Below, piece after piece: positions 7,954-17,080 of a DNA stretch of 64,000 nucleotides (position 1 is its first letter; each line of letters opens with the position of its first letter). The translations under genes and the position numbers were made by a program. The notes under the pieces are model-generated. The model was not told the DNA's origin, searched no databases, and saw nothing but the letters and a program-made list of their open reading frames with translations. The stretch comes from Chryseobacterium populi. GTDB lineage: Bacteria; Bacteroidota; Bacteroidia; Flavobacteriales; Weeksellaceae. Where the stretch lies: assembly GCF_000282115.1 (NCBI RefSeq), contig NZ_AKJY01000054.1, positions 1 through 64,000 of the forward strand. Direction: 5' to 3'.

Positions 7954-9075
7954 TTAATTTTTAATGCTTTTTTGTTGTGGGATTACTTCAACAGGATTTT
8001 CTGTGTTATCATAAAATAACCATTCGATAGCTCTTGGAAACTCCTGTGACCAATAAAACTCACTGTGGGTCCCTTCAGGGTTGATGCTGGTCCGGAATTC
8101 AAAATCAAACAGGTTCTTTTTCTCCCATCGCTTCAGGTATTCTTCAAAAACCCGGATTCTTTTTACCATTTTGGAACCTTCCTGTCCGCCGCCATATAAA
8201 TAAATTTTTGTTTTAAAGGGAACTCTGAAATTCATCACCGGAAAATTATTATTCGGCTCTACCCAGAGAGAGGGCGAGAAGATCAACAACTTAGAATAAA
8301 CTTCAGGATAAAGAAACCCGCTGTAAATACTGATCAGAGCACCTAAAGAACTTCCACCGATTCCGGTATTTTCCCTGTCTTTTTTAGTACGGTAATTTTC
8401 ATCTACAAAAGGCTTTAAGGTATCTGTAATAAAGCGGATGTATTTTTTTCCTTCCGAACCGTTTGCGATATTATCATTATCAAAAATATATTCTTTGATC
8501 CTTTCTTCACTTCCGTGCTCTATGGCAATTACAATAACATCACCACGGCCATATTCGGCAAGAATGGAAAGCTTTTTATCGATTTCCCAGTTTCCGTACC
8601 CACTGCCTTCATTAAAAAGGTTCTGGGCATCCTGAAGATATAAAACAGGATATTTTTTATTGGATACATAATAGTCATAAGGGAGTAAAGCCCATACTTT
8701 CCGGTAACGGTCAAGCTGTGGTATGTAAAATTCTTCTGAGATTATTTCTGCAATAGGGAAAAACTCATCTTTAAAAGGGCCCCAGTTGAGTCGCCATTTT
8801 TCCACAATATCAGAAACACTGTTCGTTTCTTTCCTGGCTTTCCGGTTGGGAGTAATGTTTCCGTGTTGATCAAGCTCTACATTTTCCCATCCTCCTTTGG
8901 TAAATTTATATTCAACGTCAGACGGAAGGATCTGGCTGTCGATCTCAATAAAATAATTGTTAGGATCTGACTGCCTGAGCTGATAGTTGACGTCTTTGGG
9001 ATTCCAGTTGTTGAAATTTCCGGTGATGTACACCGTTCTGTTATCGTTTTCCTCAGTATAAAGTTCAAACTTCAT
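7954..9075 (-). CDS. Esterase with N-terminal CBM48-like domain
   Basis: Residues 1-90 form an AMPK/CBM48-type early-set domain with TGNFNNWNPKD at 18-28, as in starch- and glycogen-binding enzymes. Residues about 105-373 are an esterase-D-type alpha/beta hydrolase with elbow GGSSLGA (Ser243) and a C-terminal GTHSEFYW carrying the likely catalytic His. There is no signal peptide. The same CBM motif opens the divergent glgB gene 214 bases away. In secreted esterases this pairing can bind substrate next to the active site; here a cytoplasmic role on a glycan ester or on the peptide-like product is possible. It leads the two-gene unit with the M17 peptidase. Confidence 0.85.
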   Translation of the reverse strand: MKFELYTEENDNRTVYITGNFNNWNPKDVNYQLRQSDPNNYFIEIDSQILPSDVEYKFTKGGWENVELDQHGNITPNRKARKETNSVSDIVEKWRLNWGPFKDEFFPIAEIISEEFYIPQLDRYRKVWALLPYDYYVSNKKYPVLYLQDAQNLFNEGSGYGNWEIDKKLSILAEYGRGDVIVIAIEHGSEERIKEYIFDNDNIANGSEGKKYIRFITDTLKPFVDENYRTKKDRENTGIGGSSLGALISIYSGFLYPEVYSKLLIFSPSLWVEPNNNFPVMNFRVPFKTKIYLYGGGQEGSKMVKRIRVFEEYLKRWEKKNLFDFEFRTSINPEGTHSEFYWSQEFPRAIEWLFYDNTENPVEVIPQQKSIKN

Positions 9076-9289
9076 TATGTGTTTTAAAAAAATTAACAGC
9101 TAAATTTATAAAAAATCTTTTTATGCAGATTATTTTTCAATTTATAAAATCTGTGATTGAAAAATTAATATATTTGATAAACAAGTGTATGAAAGAGATG
9201 AGCAATACAATTATTTCAACAATAATTAACTATCGTTGTTAATATTTTTCGTAGTTTCAAGGGATATATAAAAATAGAATCAAGTCTTG

Positions 9290-11245
9290 ATGAATTCGGT
9301 TAAAACTTATACGCTTTTTACGGAACATGATGTATATCTTTTTCGGGAAGGTAAGCATTATAAGCTGTATGACAAGTTTGGAGCACATTCCGTAGAAAAA
9401 AATGGGATTCATGGTGTTTATTTTTCTGTATGGGCTCCAAATGCTGAAAAAGTTTCCGTGATAGGGAATTTCAACAACTGGAATCATAAAGACCACATTT
9501 TATATCCGCGCTGGGACGGATCAGGTATCTGGGAAGGTTTTATTGCAGGATTGACCTGGGGAACATTGTATAAATATGCAATTGAAACAGCAAGAGGTGA
9601 GATTTTAGAGAAAAGTGACCCTTATGCTTTAAGCTGGGAACAAAATAAACAGGCTGCCTCACTGGTTTCTACCACATGGTATGAATGGACAGATAAGGAA
9701 TGGCTCGAGAATCGCTGGAAGAAAAACAGCCTTGATGCACCGGTATCCGTTTATGAACTGCATCTTGGGTCGTGGGTGAGGGAAGGAGATCATCCTGACC
9801 GGTTTCTGAACTACAGGGATGTTGCCGGAAAGCTGGTTCCTTATGTTCTGGAAATGGGTTTTACGCATGTAGAATTCATGCCGGTGATGGAATATCCATA
9901 TGATCCAAGCTGGGGATACCAGATTACAGGATTTTATGCAGCTACCTCCCGTTTCGGATCTCCGCAGGACCTGATGTATCTGATTAATGAACTGCATAAA
10001 AATAATATCGGTGTTATTTTAGATTGGGTTCCGTCTCATTTTCCGGGAGATGCCAATGGCTTACACCGTTTTGACGGTTCTCATCTGTATGAGCATGAAG
10101 ATCCGAGAAAAGGGTTTCATCCGGATTGGAAGTCGTATATTTTCAATTATGGGAGGAATGAAGTGAAATCGTTTTTAATCTCAAATGCCATGTTCTGGTT
10201 TGAACGTTATCATGCAGACGGATTGCGTGTAGATGCGGTAACTTCAATGCTGCATCTGGATTATTCAAGAAATGAAGGGGAATGGGAACCGAATATTTAT
10301 GGTGGAAATGTAAATTTAGAAGCCAAAACTTTTTTGCAGGAGTTTAATACCGCAGTTTATAAAGAATTTGGAAATAATATCATCACCATTGCGGAAGAAA
10401 GTTCAGATTTCCCAATGTTGACGAAGCCTGTACACGATGGCGGGGTAGGTTTTGGAATGAAATGGATGATGGGCTGGATGCATGACACCCTTGATTATTT
10501 TAAAGAAGAACCTGTGAACAGGAAATATCACCATCATAAACTGACCTTTGCTTCGGTGTATATGTATAATGAAAATTATATGATGCCCTTGTCACACGAC
10601 GAGGTGGTACATGGAAAAGCCAGCCTGATCTATAAAATGACCGGTGATGAATGGCAGAAATTTGCCAACCTTCGTGCGTTGTATGTCTACATGTTTACGC
10701 ATCCGGGAGCCAAGCTGCTGTTTATGGGGGATGAATTCGGGCAGACGAGTGAATGGAATTTTACAAGGAGTTTAGACTGGCATTTATTGGAATATCCGAT
10801 CCATAAAGGACTGCAGACTCTCGTCAAAGATTTAAACCATATGTATAGAAGTGAAACGGCTTTTTATGAAAGCCAGTTTGATAAACATGGTTTTGAATGG
10901 GTGGAAGCCGATGATCTCGAAAATTCGGTCTATATCTATTTGAGGAAAGGGAAAAAAAGAGATGATGTTTTGATGGTGGTATTAAATTTAACTCCGCAGG
11001 TTTTGGATTATAAGATCGGTGTGAATGCGGGAACCCATTGGAAAGTTATTTTTAATTCAGATGAAGTGAGGTATAATGGAAGTGGGGTAAACCCTGAGAT
11101 TTTTGAAGAAAAAAATGAACAGTGGATGAACCATCCGAAATCAATCAGTTTAAAACTGCCACCTCTTGCAGGGATTATTTTAAAGCAGAGAACAGAAAAA
11201 GACAAAAAGTATAAATTACAAAGAATTAAACTACATAAAAGATAA
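9290..11245 (+). CDS. glgB: 1,4-alpha-glucan branching enzyme
   Basis: GlgB cuts alpha-1,4 glucan chains and re-joins them through alpha-1,6 links to branch glycogen. It has an N-terminal CBM48 domain with NFNNWNHKD, then a GH13 barrel with nucleophile Asp315 (GLRVDAVTS), acid/base Glu369 (AEESSD) and transition-state Asp437 (SHDEVVH), and a C-terminal beta domain. The total is 651 residues, within the family range. I start at the ATG at 9290; a TTG three bases upstream is less likely. The last ~15 residues are Lys-rich and run up to glgA, whose start lies two bases past the stop, so translational coupling is likely. Confidence 0.97.
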   Translation: MNSVKTYTLFTEHDVYLFREGKHYKLYDKFGAHSVEKNGIHGVYFSVWAPNAEKVSVIGNFNNWNHKDHILYPRWDGSGIWEGFIAGLTWGTLYKYAIETARGEILEKSDPYALSWEQNKQAASLVSTTWYEWTDKEWLENRWKKNSLDAPVSVYELHLGSWVREGDHPDRFLNYRDVAGKLVPYVLEMGFTHVEFMPVMEYPYDPSWGYQITGFYAATSRFGSPQDLMYLINELHKNNIGVILDWVPSHFPGDANGLHRFDGSHLYEHEDPRKGFHPDWKSYIFNYGRNEVKSFLISNAMFWFERYHADGLRVDAVTSMLHLDYSRNEGEWEPNIYGGNVNLEAKTFLQEFNTAVYKEFGNNIITIAEESSDFPMLTKPVHDGGVGFGMKWMMGWMHDTLDYFKEEPVNRKYHHHKLTFASVYMYNENYMMPLSHDEVVHGKASLIYKMTGDEWQKFANLRALYVYMFTHPGAKLLFMGDEFGQTSEWNFTRSLDWHLLEYPIHKGLQTLVKDLNHMYRSETAFYESQFDKHGFEWVEADDLENSVYIYLRKGKKRDDVLMVVLNLTPQVLDYKIGVNAGTHWKVIFNSDEVRYNGSGVNPEIFEEKNEQWMNHPKSISLKLPPLAGIILKQRTEKDKKYKLQRIKLHKR

Positions 11246-11247
11246 AA

Positions 11248-12654
11248 ATGATTATTTATCATCTCAGTACAGAATGTTATCCGGTGGCAAAGGTAGGAGG
11301 TCTGGCGGATGTTGTGGGGGCGCTCCCTAAGTACCAGAATAAAATAACAGGAATAGAAGCTAAGGTAGTGATGCCGTGGTACAATAAAGCTTTTGTTTAT
11401 GATCACGGGTTTGACATTATTTTTGACGGGTTTATTCATCAGGGACCTAATATGCTTCAGGTTCAGGTTTTGAAGGAAAAAACCGATGCTTTGGGCTTCG
11501 AGCTGTATATGGTAAGAATTCCGGGGCTTTTAGACAGGGATAATCCTTATGGCTATGATGATGAAAGTTTTCAGTTTCTGGCCTTTCAGCATGGTGTTTT
11601 ACACTGGCTGAGTGCTATGGAGATCCGTCCTGATATTTTACATTGTCACGATTACCATACCGGGTTGGTTCCTTTTATGATAGAACACTGCTACGAATTT
11701 AAGTTTCTGAAAGGAGTCAAAACAATCGGAACAATCCATAACGGAGAATACCAGGGAATGATGAGCTGGAATATGGCCAATTATATGCCATCTTTCGATG
11801 CTTACAAATGGGGACTGCTGGACTGGAACGGATTGATTAACCCGCTGGCAAGCATGATGAAATGTTCCAATGCTTTTACAACGGTTTCTGAAGGATACCT
11901 GGAAGAGCTTTTTATCAGTTTTAGAGGCCTTGAGAGTCTGGTTCGTGAAGAATTCAGTAAAGCATACGGAATTATCAACGGGATTGATGCCGAAGTCTGG
12001 AACCCTGAAACAGATCCGATGATGGATTTTAATTTTACGATTAAGAATGCTGTAGAACAGAAAAAGAAAAACAAAGAAAAGCTTTGTAAAGAATATGGTT
12101 TAAAGCCTGATCTTCCCTTATTTGCCTTCATCGGGAGGTTTGCAACGGAAAAAGGAGCAGATCTGCTGCCTGACGTTGTTTGGAAAAGCATAAAACAAAG
12201 TTATGGAGCACTGAATATTATGATTCTTGGATCAGGAAATCCTTATATCGAAAACAAGCTGAAAGAATATGACTTTTACTACAGCAATTTTGCTTTAGAT
12301 TTAGGATATAAAGAATATCTTTCCCATAAAATATATGCTTCGGCAGACTTTTTATTAATGCCGTCGAGGGTAGAGCCTTGCGGGCTGAACCAGATGTACT
12401 CGATGAGGTACGGAACCATTCCGGTAGTAAGATATACGGGAGGATTGAGAGATACGGTGGAAGATATTTCAACAGGCGGTGCAGGATTGAATTTTACCTA
12501 TCCCGGCGTTGATGATATCATTCATGCGGTGAACAGAGGGGTAAGCCTTTATCAGGAGAAGGATGTGATGAAAAATCTTATCTACGCCAATATGAAGTTT
12601 GATTTCGCGTGGGAGAAATCAGCGGCCAAATATATAGCACTTTACAATAAGTAA
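11248..12654 (+). CDS. glgA: Glycogen synthase (ADP-glucose type, GT5)
   Basis: The enzyme transfers glucose from ADP-glucose to the non-reducing end of a growing alpha-1,4 glucan. The 468-residue GT5 protein has the donor-binding KVGGLADVVGALP motif near residue 15, an internal HCHDYHTG segment, FIGRFATEKGADLL in the C-terminal Rossmann domain, and the acceptor/nucleotide motif SRVEPCGLNQMYSMRYG. It follows glgB by two bases. The three glg genes together give precursor synthesis, elongation and branching; no degradation gene (glgP, glgX) lies in this window. Confidence 0.97.
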   Translation: MIIYHLSTECYPVAKVGGLADVVGALPKYQNKITGIEAKVVMPWYNKAFVYDHGFDIIFDGFIHQGPNMLQVQVLKEKTDALGFELYMVRIPGLLDRDNPYGYDDESFQFLAFQHGVLHWLSAMEIRPDILHCHDYHTGLVPFMIEHCYEFKFLKGVKTIGTIHNGEYQGMMSWNMANYMPSFDAYKWGLLDWNGLINPLASMMKCSNAFTTVSEGYLEELFISFRGLESLVREEFSKAYGIINGIDAEVWNPETDPMMDFNFTIKNAVEQKKKNKEKLCKEYGLKPDLPLFAFIGRFATEKGADLLPDVVWKSIKQSYGALNIMILGSGNPYIENKLKEYDFYYSNFALDLGYKEYLSHKIYASADFLLMPSRVEPCGLNQMYSMRYGTIPVVRYTGGLRDTVEDISTGGAGLNFTYPGVDDIIHAVNRGVSLYQEKDVMKNLIYANMKFDFAWEKSAAKYIALYNK

Positions 12655-12659
12655 AATAA

Positions 12660-12938
12660 CGCAACATACGCAGCCATAGAAAGAAAATATGGCAAAACTG
12701 GCATGAAAGATACAGTAAGGATGTTGAGGATTTTGTAATAAATAAAGCAGGGGTGATGGATGTATTGATTACCAATCCATTATTCAGAAATGAGCTCAGG
12801 AAATATTATATAGAGATTGATGATGTAGATAAAGAAGTAAAAGAGCTGAAAGAAGGATTATATGAAGTTGTAGTTTATAATGAGAATCTGAAAGCAGACA
12901 ATAAAGAATGTTTCAGGGCACTAAGAACAGAAAAGTAG
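12660..12938 (+). pseudogene. Orphan open frame, probable gene fragment, between glgA and glgC
   Basis: The frame is open from 12660 to the TAA ending at 12938, but it has no ATG before 12753 (a GTG lies at 12750). The open part upstream reads like protein (WQNWHERYSKDVEDFV) and continues into a 62-residue segment rich in Glu, Lys and Asn that ends in ALRTEK. This looks like the C-terminal remnant of a larger gene left in the glycogen operon, or a small gene with a non-ATG start. I do not recognise the family. It makes the glgA-glgC spacer 313 bases long. Confidence 0.4.
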
Positions 12939-12967
12939 ACTTAATAAAATAAAATGCAATTATAGAT

Positions 12968-14236
12968 ATGAAACGTAATGTTATTTCCATTGTTTTAGGC
13001 GGAGGCAGAGGGACAAGACTTTTTCCGTTGACCTATTCAAGATCCAAGCCGGCTGTTCCTATTGCCGGAAAATACAGGCTGGTAGATATTCCCATTTCAA
13101 ACTGCCTCAATTCAGGTTTGAATAAAATTCTCGTGTTGACGCAGTTTAACTCAGCTTCTTTAAATTCACATATTAAAAACTCCTACCACTTTGATATCTT
13201 CAGCAAGGGCTTTGTAGATATCCTCGCTGCCGAGCAGAATGTAGAGAATGATAACTGGTACCAGGGAACGGCAGATGCTGTACGCCAATCGATGAAGCAC
13301 CTTGAAAAGTATGATTACGATTATATTTTAATCCTTTCCGGTGACCAGCTGTATCAGATGGATTTCAGGGAAATGCTGGATTTCCATATTGAAAAAGGAG
13401 GTGATGTTACCATTGCGACCATTCCGGTAAATGCCAAAGATGCAACAGGCTTTGGGATCCTGAGCTCGGATGATGAAGGGAATATTACATCATTTGTAGA
13501 AAAGCCGGGCTATGATATTCTGGGAGATCTGAAATCTGAAGTTTCCGAAGAAAATAAGCATACCGGAAAAGAATATCTGGCCTCAATGGGAATTTATATC
13601 TTCACCAGAAGCATCCTTAAAAAGATGTTTGACGAAGGGGCTGGGGATGATTTCGGAAAAGATATTATCCCGAATTCGATAGGGAAGTATACCACTTTAA
13701 GCTATCAGTTTGAAGGTTATTGGACAGATATTGGGACGATTGAATCTTTTTACGAAGCCAATTTAGATTTGTGCCAGGATTTTCCGCAGTTTAATCTATT
13801 CTCTTCATCACCCATATACACAAGGGCAAGAATGCTTCCGCCATCGAAAATTAATGGCTCTTATGTAAGTAAAGCCGTTTTTGGAGACGGATGTATCATT
13901 ATGGCAGATAAAATTGAAAACTCTGTGATCGGAAACAGAACAAGAATAGACAAAGGAAGCACCATTGTCAATTCTTATGTGATGGGAGCTGATTTTTACC
14001 AGAATACCACCGAAATTGTACTGAATGACAGAAACGGTCGCCCTAATATGGGAATAGGGAAATACTGTTATATAGAAAAAGCCATTCTCGATAAAAACTG
14101 TTACATCGGGGATAATGTAAGAATCATTGGCGGAAAACACTTGCCGGATGGTGATTTTGGAACCTATTCTGTTCAGGATGGTATTGTGGTGGTGAAAAAA
14201 GGGGCTGTGTTAGCACCCGGAACACATATAGGATAA
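12968..14236 (+). CDS. glgC: Glucose-1-phosphate adenylyltransferase
   Basis: The enzyme makes ADP-glucose from glucose-1-phosphate and ATP, the committed and usually allosterically controlled step of bacterial glycogen synthesis. The 422-residue protein begins with the pyrophosphorylase loop LGGGRGTRLFPLT and SKPAVPIAGKYRLVDIPIS, has FVEKP in the middle and ends with a left-handed beta-helix (hexapeptide-like GDNVRIIGG region). It is separated from glgA by the orphan fragment and followed by a strong terminator shared with the convergent gene. Confidence 0.97.
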   Translation: MKRNVISIVLGGGRGTRLFPLTYSRSKPAVPIAGKYRLVDIPISNCLNSGLNKILVLTQFNSASLNSHIKNSYHFDIFSKGFVDILAAEQNVENDNWYQGTADAVRQSMKHLEKYDYDYILILSGDQLYQMDFREMLDFHIEKGGDVTIATIPVNAKDATGFGILSSDDEGNITSFVEKPGYDILGDLKSEVSEENKHTGKEYLASMGIYIFTRSILKKMFDEGAGDDFGKDIIPNSIGKYTTLSYQFEGYWTDIGTIESFYEANLDLCQDFPQFNLFSSSPIYTRARMLPPSKINGSYVSKAVFGDGCIIMADKIENSVIGNRTRIDKGSTIVNSYVMGADFYQNTTEIVLNDRNGRPNMGIGKYCYIEKAILDKNCYIGDNVRIIGGKHLPDGDFGTYSVQDGIVVVKKGAVLAPGTHIG

Positions 14237-14275
14237 GGTTTACATTGATAAAATAAAATAAGCAATATAAAAAAA

Positions 14276-14304
14276 CAGCCCGGAACAATGCCGGGCTGCT
14301 TTTG
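14276..14304. terminator. Terminator between glgC and the convergent secreted-protein gene
   Basis: An 8 bp GC-rich stem pairs CAGCCCGG (14276-14283) with CCGGGCTG (14291-14298), followed by TTTTGTTTT and preceded by an A-run, so it serves both converging units. Confidence 0.9.
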
Positions 14305-14323
14305 TTTTAAGAATAATCAGATT

Positions 14324-15094
14324 TTAAGAACCTAGGAATGTAATGGTGAAAGATCTTGAAGATACAACATAATTAGATCCGGCTCCGGTGGCAATACCAT
14401 ATTCGACAACATCCCCTGCGCTCAGGTTCAATGTAATATTTGCTGCCCTGTTGATGGCAGAATTTGGTGCATAGTTTGCAATCGAAGCTAACACTACCCG
14501 CTGCTGTCCTGAGGTTGAAGTTACACGGGCTATCCAGTTAATAGAGTTGGTCCCTGTATTTGGGGTTACAAGCGCCTGAAGAGAAATCTGGTAAAACCCT
14601 GCCTCGGGTACTGTGTAGCTATTATTTGCCGTACTCCAGTTGCCGTCATTGGTGCTGGGGCTGAATGTAAGTTTAGTAAAGCTTGAGGCACCGTTAATGG
14701 TTTGATTGCTACCACTGGCATTTTTACCGGCTGTCACTACTTTTGGGATAAAGAAAGTGGGTGAAGAGAGGTTATTTAAAAATTTTTGCCAGATACTGCC
14801 ATCAAAAAAATAATAGCCTGCAGAAGTGATATTTACTGTTTTCGTAGATGACGCTGCTACTGCAGCTGTGGCATATACAATGATACCTGTCTGGGCCGTG
14901 CCATATTGTGCATCACCTGCTTTTATCTGGTCACCGGTGAGCCTGGGCGCTATGATACCTTCACTGGTAGTGCCATTATTAGCTTTTGCGGTAACATCCA
15001 GCGTGGCTTTTGGATCCGTATTATTTATACCCATCTGGGCGTGGCTGGCCATTGAAATAAGCATGCCCAAAATTAAAAATATTTGTTTTTTCAT
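14324..15094 (-). CDS. Secreted protein, paralogue A, C1q/TNF-like tail
   Basis: This 256-residue protein has a signal peptide ending at ASHAQ (start at the ATG at 15094; a TTG upstream in frame is less likely). Its N-terminal half carries a block shared with the genes at 15170 and 17081: GINNTDPKATLDVTAK, then GIIAPRLTGDQIKA, and YYFFDGSIWQKF near 105-116. The C-terminal ~120 residues have the spacing of a C1q/TNF-type jelly roll, with YTVPEAGFYQISL, an LNLSAGDVVEYG strand and a final FTITFLGS. No T9SS tail is present. It is probably a surface or extracellular protein. The jelly-roll fold is my inference; the function is unknown. Confidence 0.75.
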   Translation of the reverse strand: MKKQIFLILGMLISMASHAQMGINNTDPKATLDVTAKANNGTTSEGIIAPRLTGDQIKAGDAQYGTAQTGIIVYATAAVAASSTKTVNITSAGYYFFDGSIWQKFLNNLSSPTFFIPKVVTAGKNASGSNQTINGASSFTKLTFSPSTNDGNWSTANNSYTVPEAGFYQISLQALVTPNTGTNSINWIARVTSTSGQQRVVLASIANYAPNSAINRAANITLNLSAGDVVEYGIATGAGSNYVVSSRSFTITFLGS

Positions 15095-15169
15095 TGTAAT
15101 CAAAATTTTATTTTAAATGATATTTTGTTTTTATCTTTAGTATAAGGGAATTTACCTTACGGTATCTGT

Positions 15170-15970
15170 TTATGATCCCAAATAGGTAATGCTGAAAGCC
15201 CTTCTGGTCACTGTATAGCTTGTAAATCCACCGGAACCATTGAAACAGCCGAAACAAGGTTCAAAACCCATTTCAACGATCTCACCTGCATTCAGGTAAA
15301 TCGTGAGGGTTCCGCCACTATTATAATTAGCTCCAACATTCATTGATTGGTATACAGTAAATTCGGTTCCGTCGTTTTTCCTTACATTCCATCCAAAAGA
15401 ATTGTTACCGTTATTCGGGGTTTCAATAGCCTGTGTAGAGATCAGGTAAAAGCCGGCCTTACCGGGGCCTACCGTATAATTGTTGTTTGTCGTACTCCAG
15501 CTGCCGTCATTGATCCCGATAGTGGTGTACGTAGCTTTTCTATATCCGCCGCCTGGTGTAGAAGAGTCAGTAAGGAACAGATTGCTGGTTGCGGATCCGG
15601 AGGCAACCACATGAGGTAAGATTGGAGAGCCTGTGGGTCCGGATACTATAAACTTCTGCCAGATATTACCGTCAAAATAATAATATCCCGGGGTTGTTAT
15701 TCGTGCTGTTTTTGTACTGGATGTGCCTACAGCTGCAGTGGCATAAACAAAGGCTCCGGTCTGGTCATTGCCATACAGGGCATCGGCTGCCTTGATCTGG
15801 TCGCCGGTAAGCCTGGGGGCAATGAGGCCCTCCGGAGCCGATCCGGTAGTGTTTTTTGCAGTAATGTCTAGAGAAGCCTGTGGAAGCCCGGTATTAATTC
15901 CCACCTGTGCGAAAGAAGTGGTAACAAGTAGGATCCCAATAAGTGAGAAAAATTGTTTTGATTGTTTCAT
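15170..15970 (-). CDS. Secreted protein, paralogue B, C1q/TNF-like tail
   Basis: This 266-residue protein has a signal peptide ending near TSFAQ and is clearly a paralogue of the gene 75 bases downstream: the same GINTGLPQASLDITAK, GLIAPRLTGDQIKA and YYYFDGNIWQKF blocks. The tail has YTVGPGKAGFYLIS, a YLNAGEIVEMG strand and a closing RAFSITYLGS, again like a C1q/TNF jelly roll. An insertion with two Cys (PCFGCFNG) precedes the last strand. The two genes are probably co-transcribed from the gap at 15971-17080 and may encode partner surface proteins. The function is unknown. Confidence 0.75.
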   Translation of the reverse strand: MKQSKQFFSLIGILLVTTSFAQVGINTGLPQASLDITAKNTTGSAPEGLIAPRLTGDQIKAADALYGNDQTGAFVYATAAVGTSSTKTARITTPGYYYFDGNIWQKFIVSGPTGSPILPHVVASGSATSNLFLTDSSTPGGGYRKATYTTIGINDGSWSTTNNNYTVGPGKAGFYLISTQAIETPNNGNNSFGWNVRKNDGTEFTVYQSMNVGANYNSGGTLTIYLNAGEIVEMGFEPCFGCFNGSGGFTSYTVTRRAFSITYLGS

Positions 15971-16002
15971 TGTAGTTTGTGTTTTATTGTGTTTAGAGAC
16001 GT

Positions 16003-16032
16003 CAAAAATGATAAACTTTTTTGGGTGTCAAA
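16003..16032 (-). promoter_or_regulatory. Possible promoter for paralogues B and A
   Basis: On the minus strand TTTG (16029-16032) is followed after 18 bases by CATTTTTG (16003-16010), one mismatch from TAnnTTTG, about 33 bases upstream of the start at 15970. Confidence 0.4.
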
Positions 16033-17022
16033 TTTTCTCTATTGCCTGTTCCTGAATTTACTCCCATCTGTAAAATAATTTGGGGGACTGGATCGATTTT
16101 GGGAAGACCAGAAAGGTCCTGTGACTATTTTTTTCATCGTGTTGGGTTTTAAAAATTCCCACTATAACTCATATTTAAATAATAGATTGCTTTAGTGAAA
16201 AATGCTTTGTGTTTTATTGATTGTGTAAAGTAATATTAAATAATTCACATCAATAATATTTTGATCGTTAATAATTGTTATGTATTTTAAAATATTTCAA
16301 ATAAAATGTTATATTTTAAATTGTAATTATTTGATTTACAACAATAAATAATTTTAATACTGTTAATTTTAAAAACATTGTAACTCACTTGTTTTTGAAT
16401 AAATATTTCTGTAATGTATCCGGTAAATTTTCCTGCAACATTTTATATTCTGTCCCGGTTTTCGGACAAAATATTTTTGACAGGTATTTTAAGTTTTAAA
16501 TTGCTTTTTTGCTCTTATCGGAATGCTCTGATAGTGTTCGGGATCTTTAGCAGGTTGCTGATTTATGAAAAAGAGGAAGCTAAAGCAATTATCCGGAATT
16601 CCATATTTAATGAAGCCAGGGATCAGGAAATATCATTAATAATTCAGGATCTTATATATTGGTCACTTTTTTATTTATATTGTTTTCTGAATGCATTTTT
16701 TTAACATAATTATCCTTTGAACATCACGATATATTGAATTATTATCGGTGAAAATACTACTGGAAGGCCTTTAAAATGGCAGTTTATCAAAGTGTACATG
16801 AATGTTATTTGTTAATAAAAATAATTTAAAGAAAATTTTTCTAATTTATTCAAAATGAATGGTCCTGTATAAAATTACTTAATATTTGAAATGAATATAA
16901 ATTTAACATATAATATTTTATTTATTGTGTATTTTTTTAATTTGTTCTTGATTAAATCATTTAAATTATAGATAAAATAAATATGTAATTAATTGTATTT
17001 TAGTGTTTTAATTGTCCGTTTG

Positions 17023-17055
17023 TTTGCTTCTAAGCTCTTTGTGTTTATACCTTTG
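17023..17055 (+). promoter_or_regulatory. Bacteroidetes-type promoter for paralogue C
   Basis: TTTG (17023-17026), 21 bases, then TACCTTTG (17048-17055) fits the -33/-7 consensus exactly. It lies 25 bases before the ATG at 17081, which argues against the upstream TTG start at 17012. Confidence 0.75.
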
Positions 17056-17080
17056 CGCAACAACAATAATCCTTGTAGCA

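Larger units (their letters stand above)
15971..17080. other. Long AT-rich intergenic region between divergent paralogues
   Basis: This 1.1 kb stretch is very AT-rich and separates the minus-strand paralogues from the plus-strand paralogue. It holds a good promoter for the right-hand gene (17023-17055) and a weaker one for the left-hand unit (16003-16032). One 96-codon frame (16414-16704) encodes a hydrophobic, unfamiliar sequence and looks accidental. I see no RNA gene or repeat in it. Confidence 0.6.

Noticed and set aside
8438..8714. Frames overlapping the CBM48-esterase gene on either strand
   Set aside because: They lie wholly inside a gene with a full catalytic triad and show no motifs.
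16414..16704. A 96-codon frame in the gap between the divergent paralogues
   Set aside because: It is hydrophobic and very AT-rich, has no recognisable domain, no promoter of consensus type and no neighbour suggesting a role. I treat it as chance.
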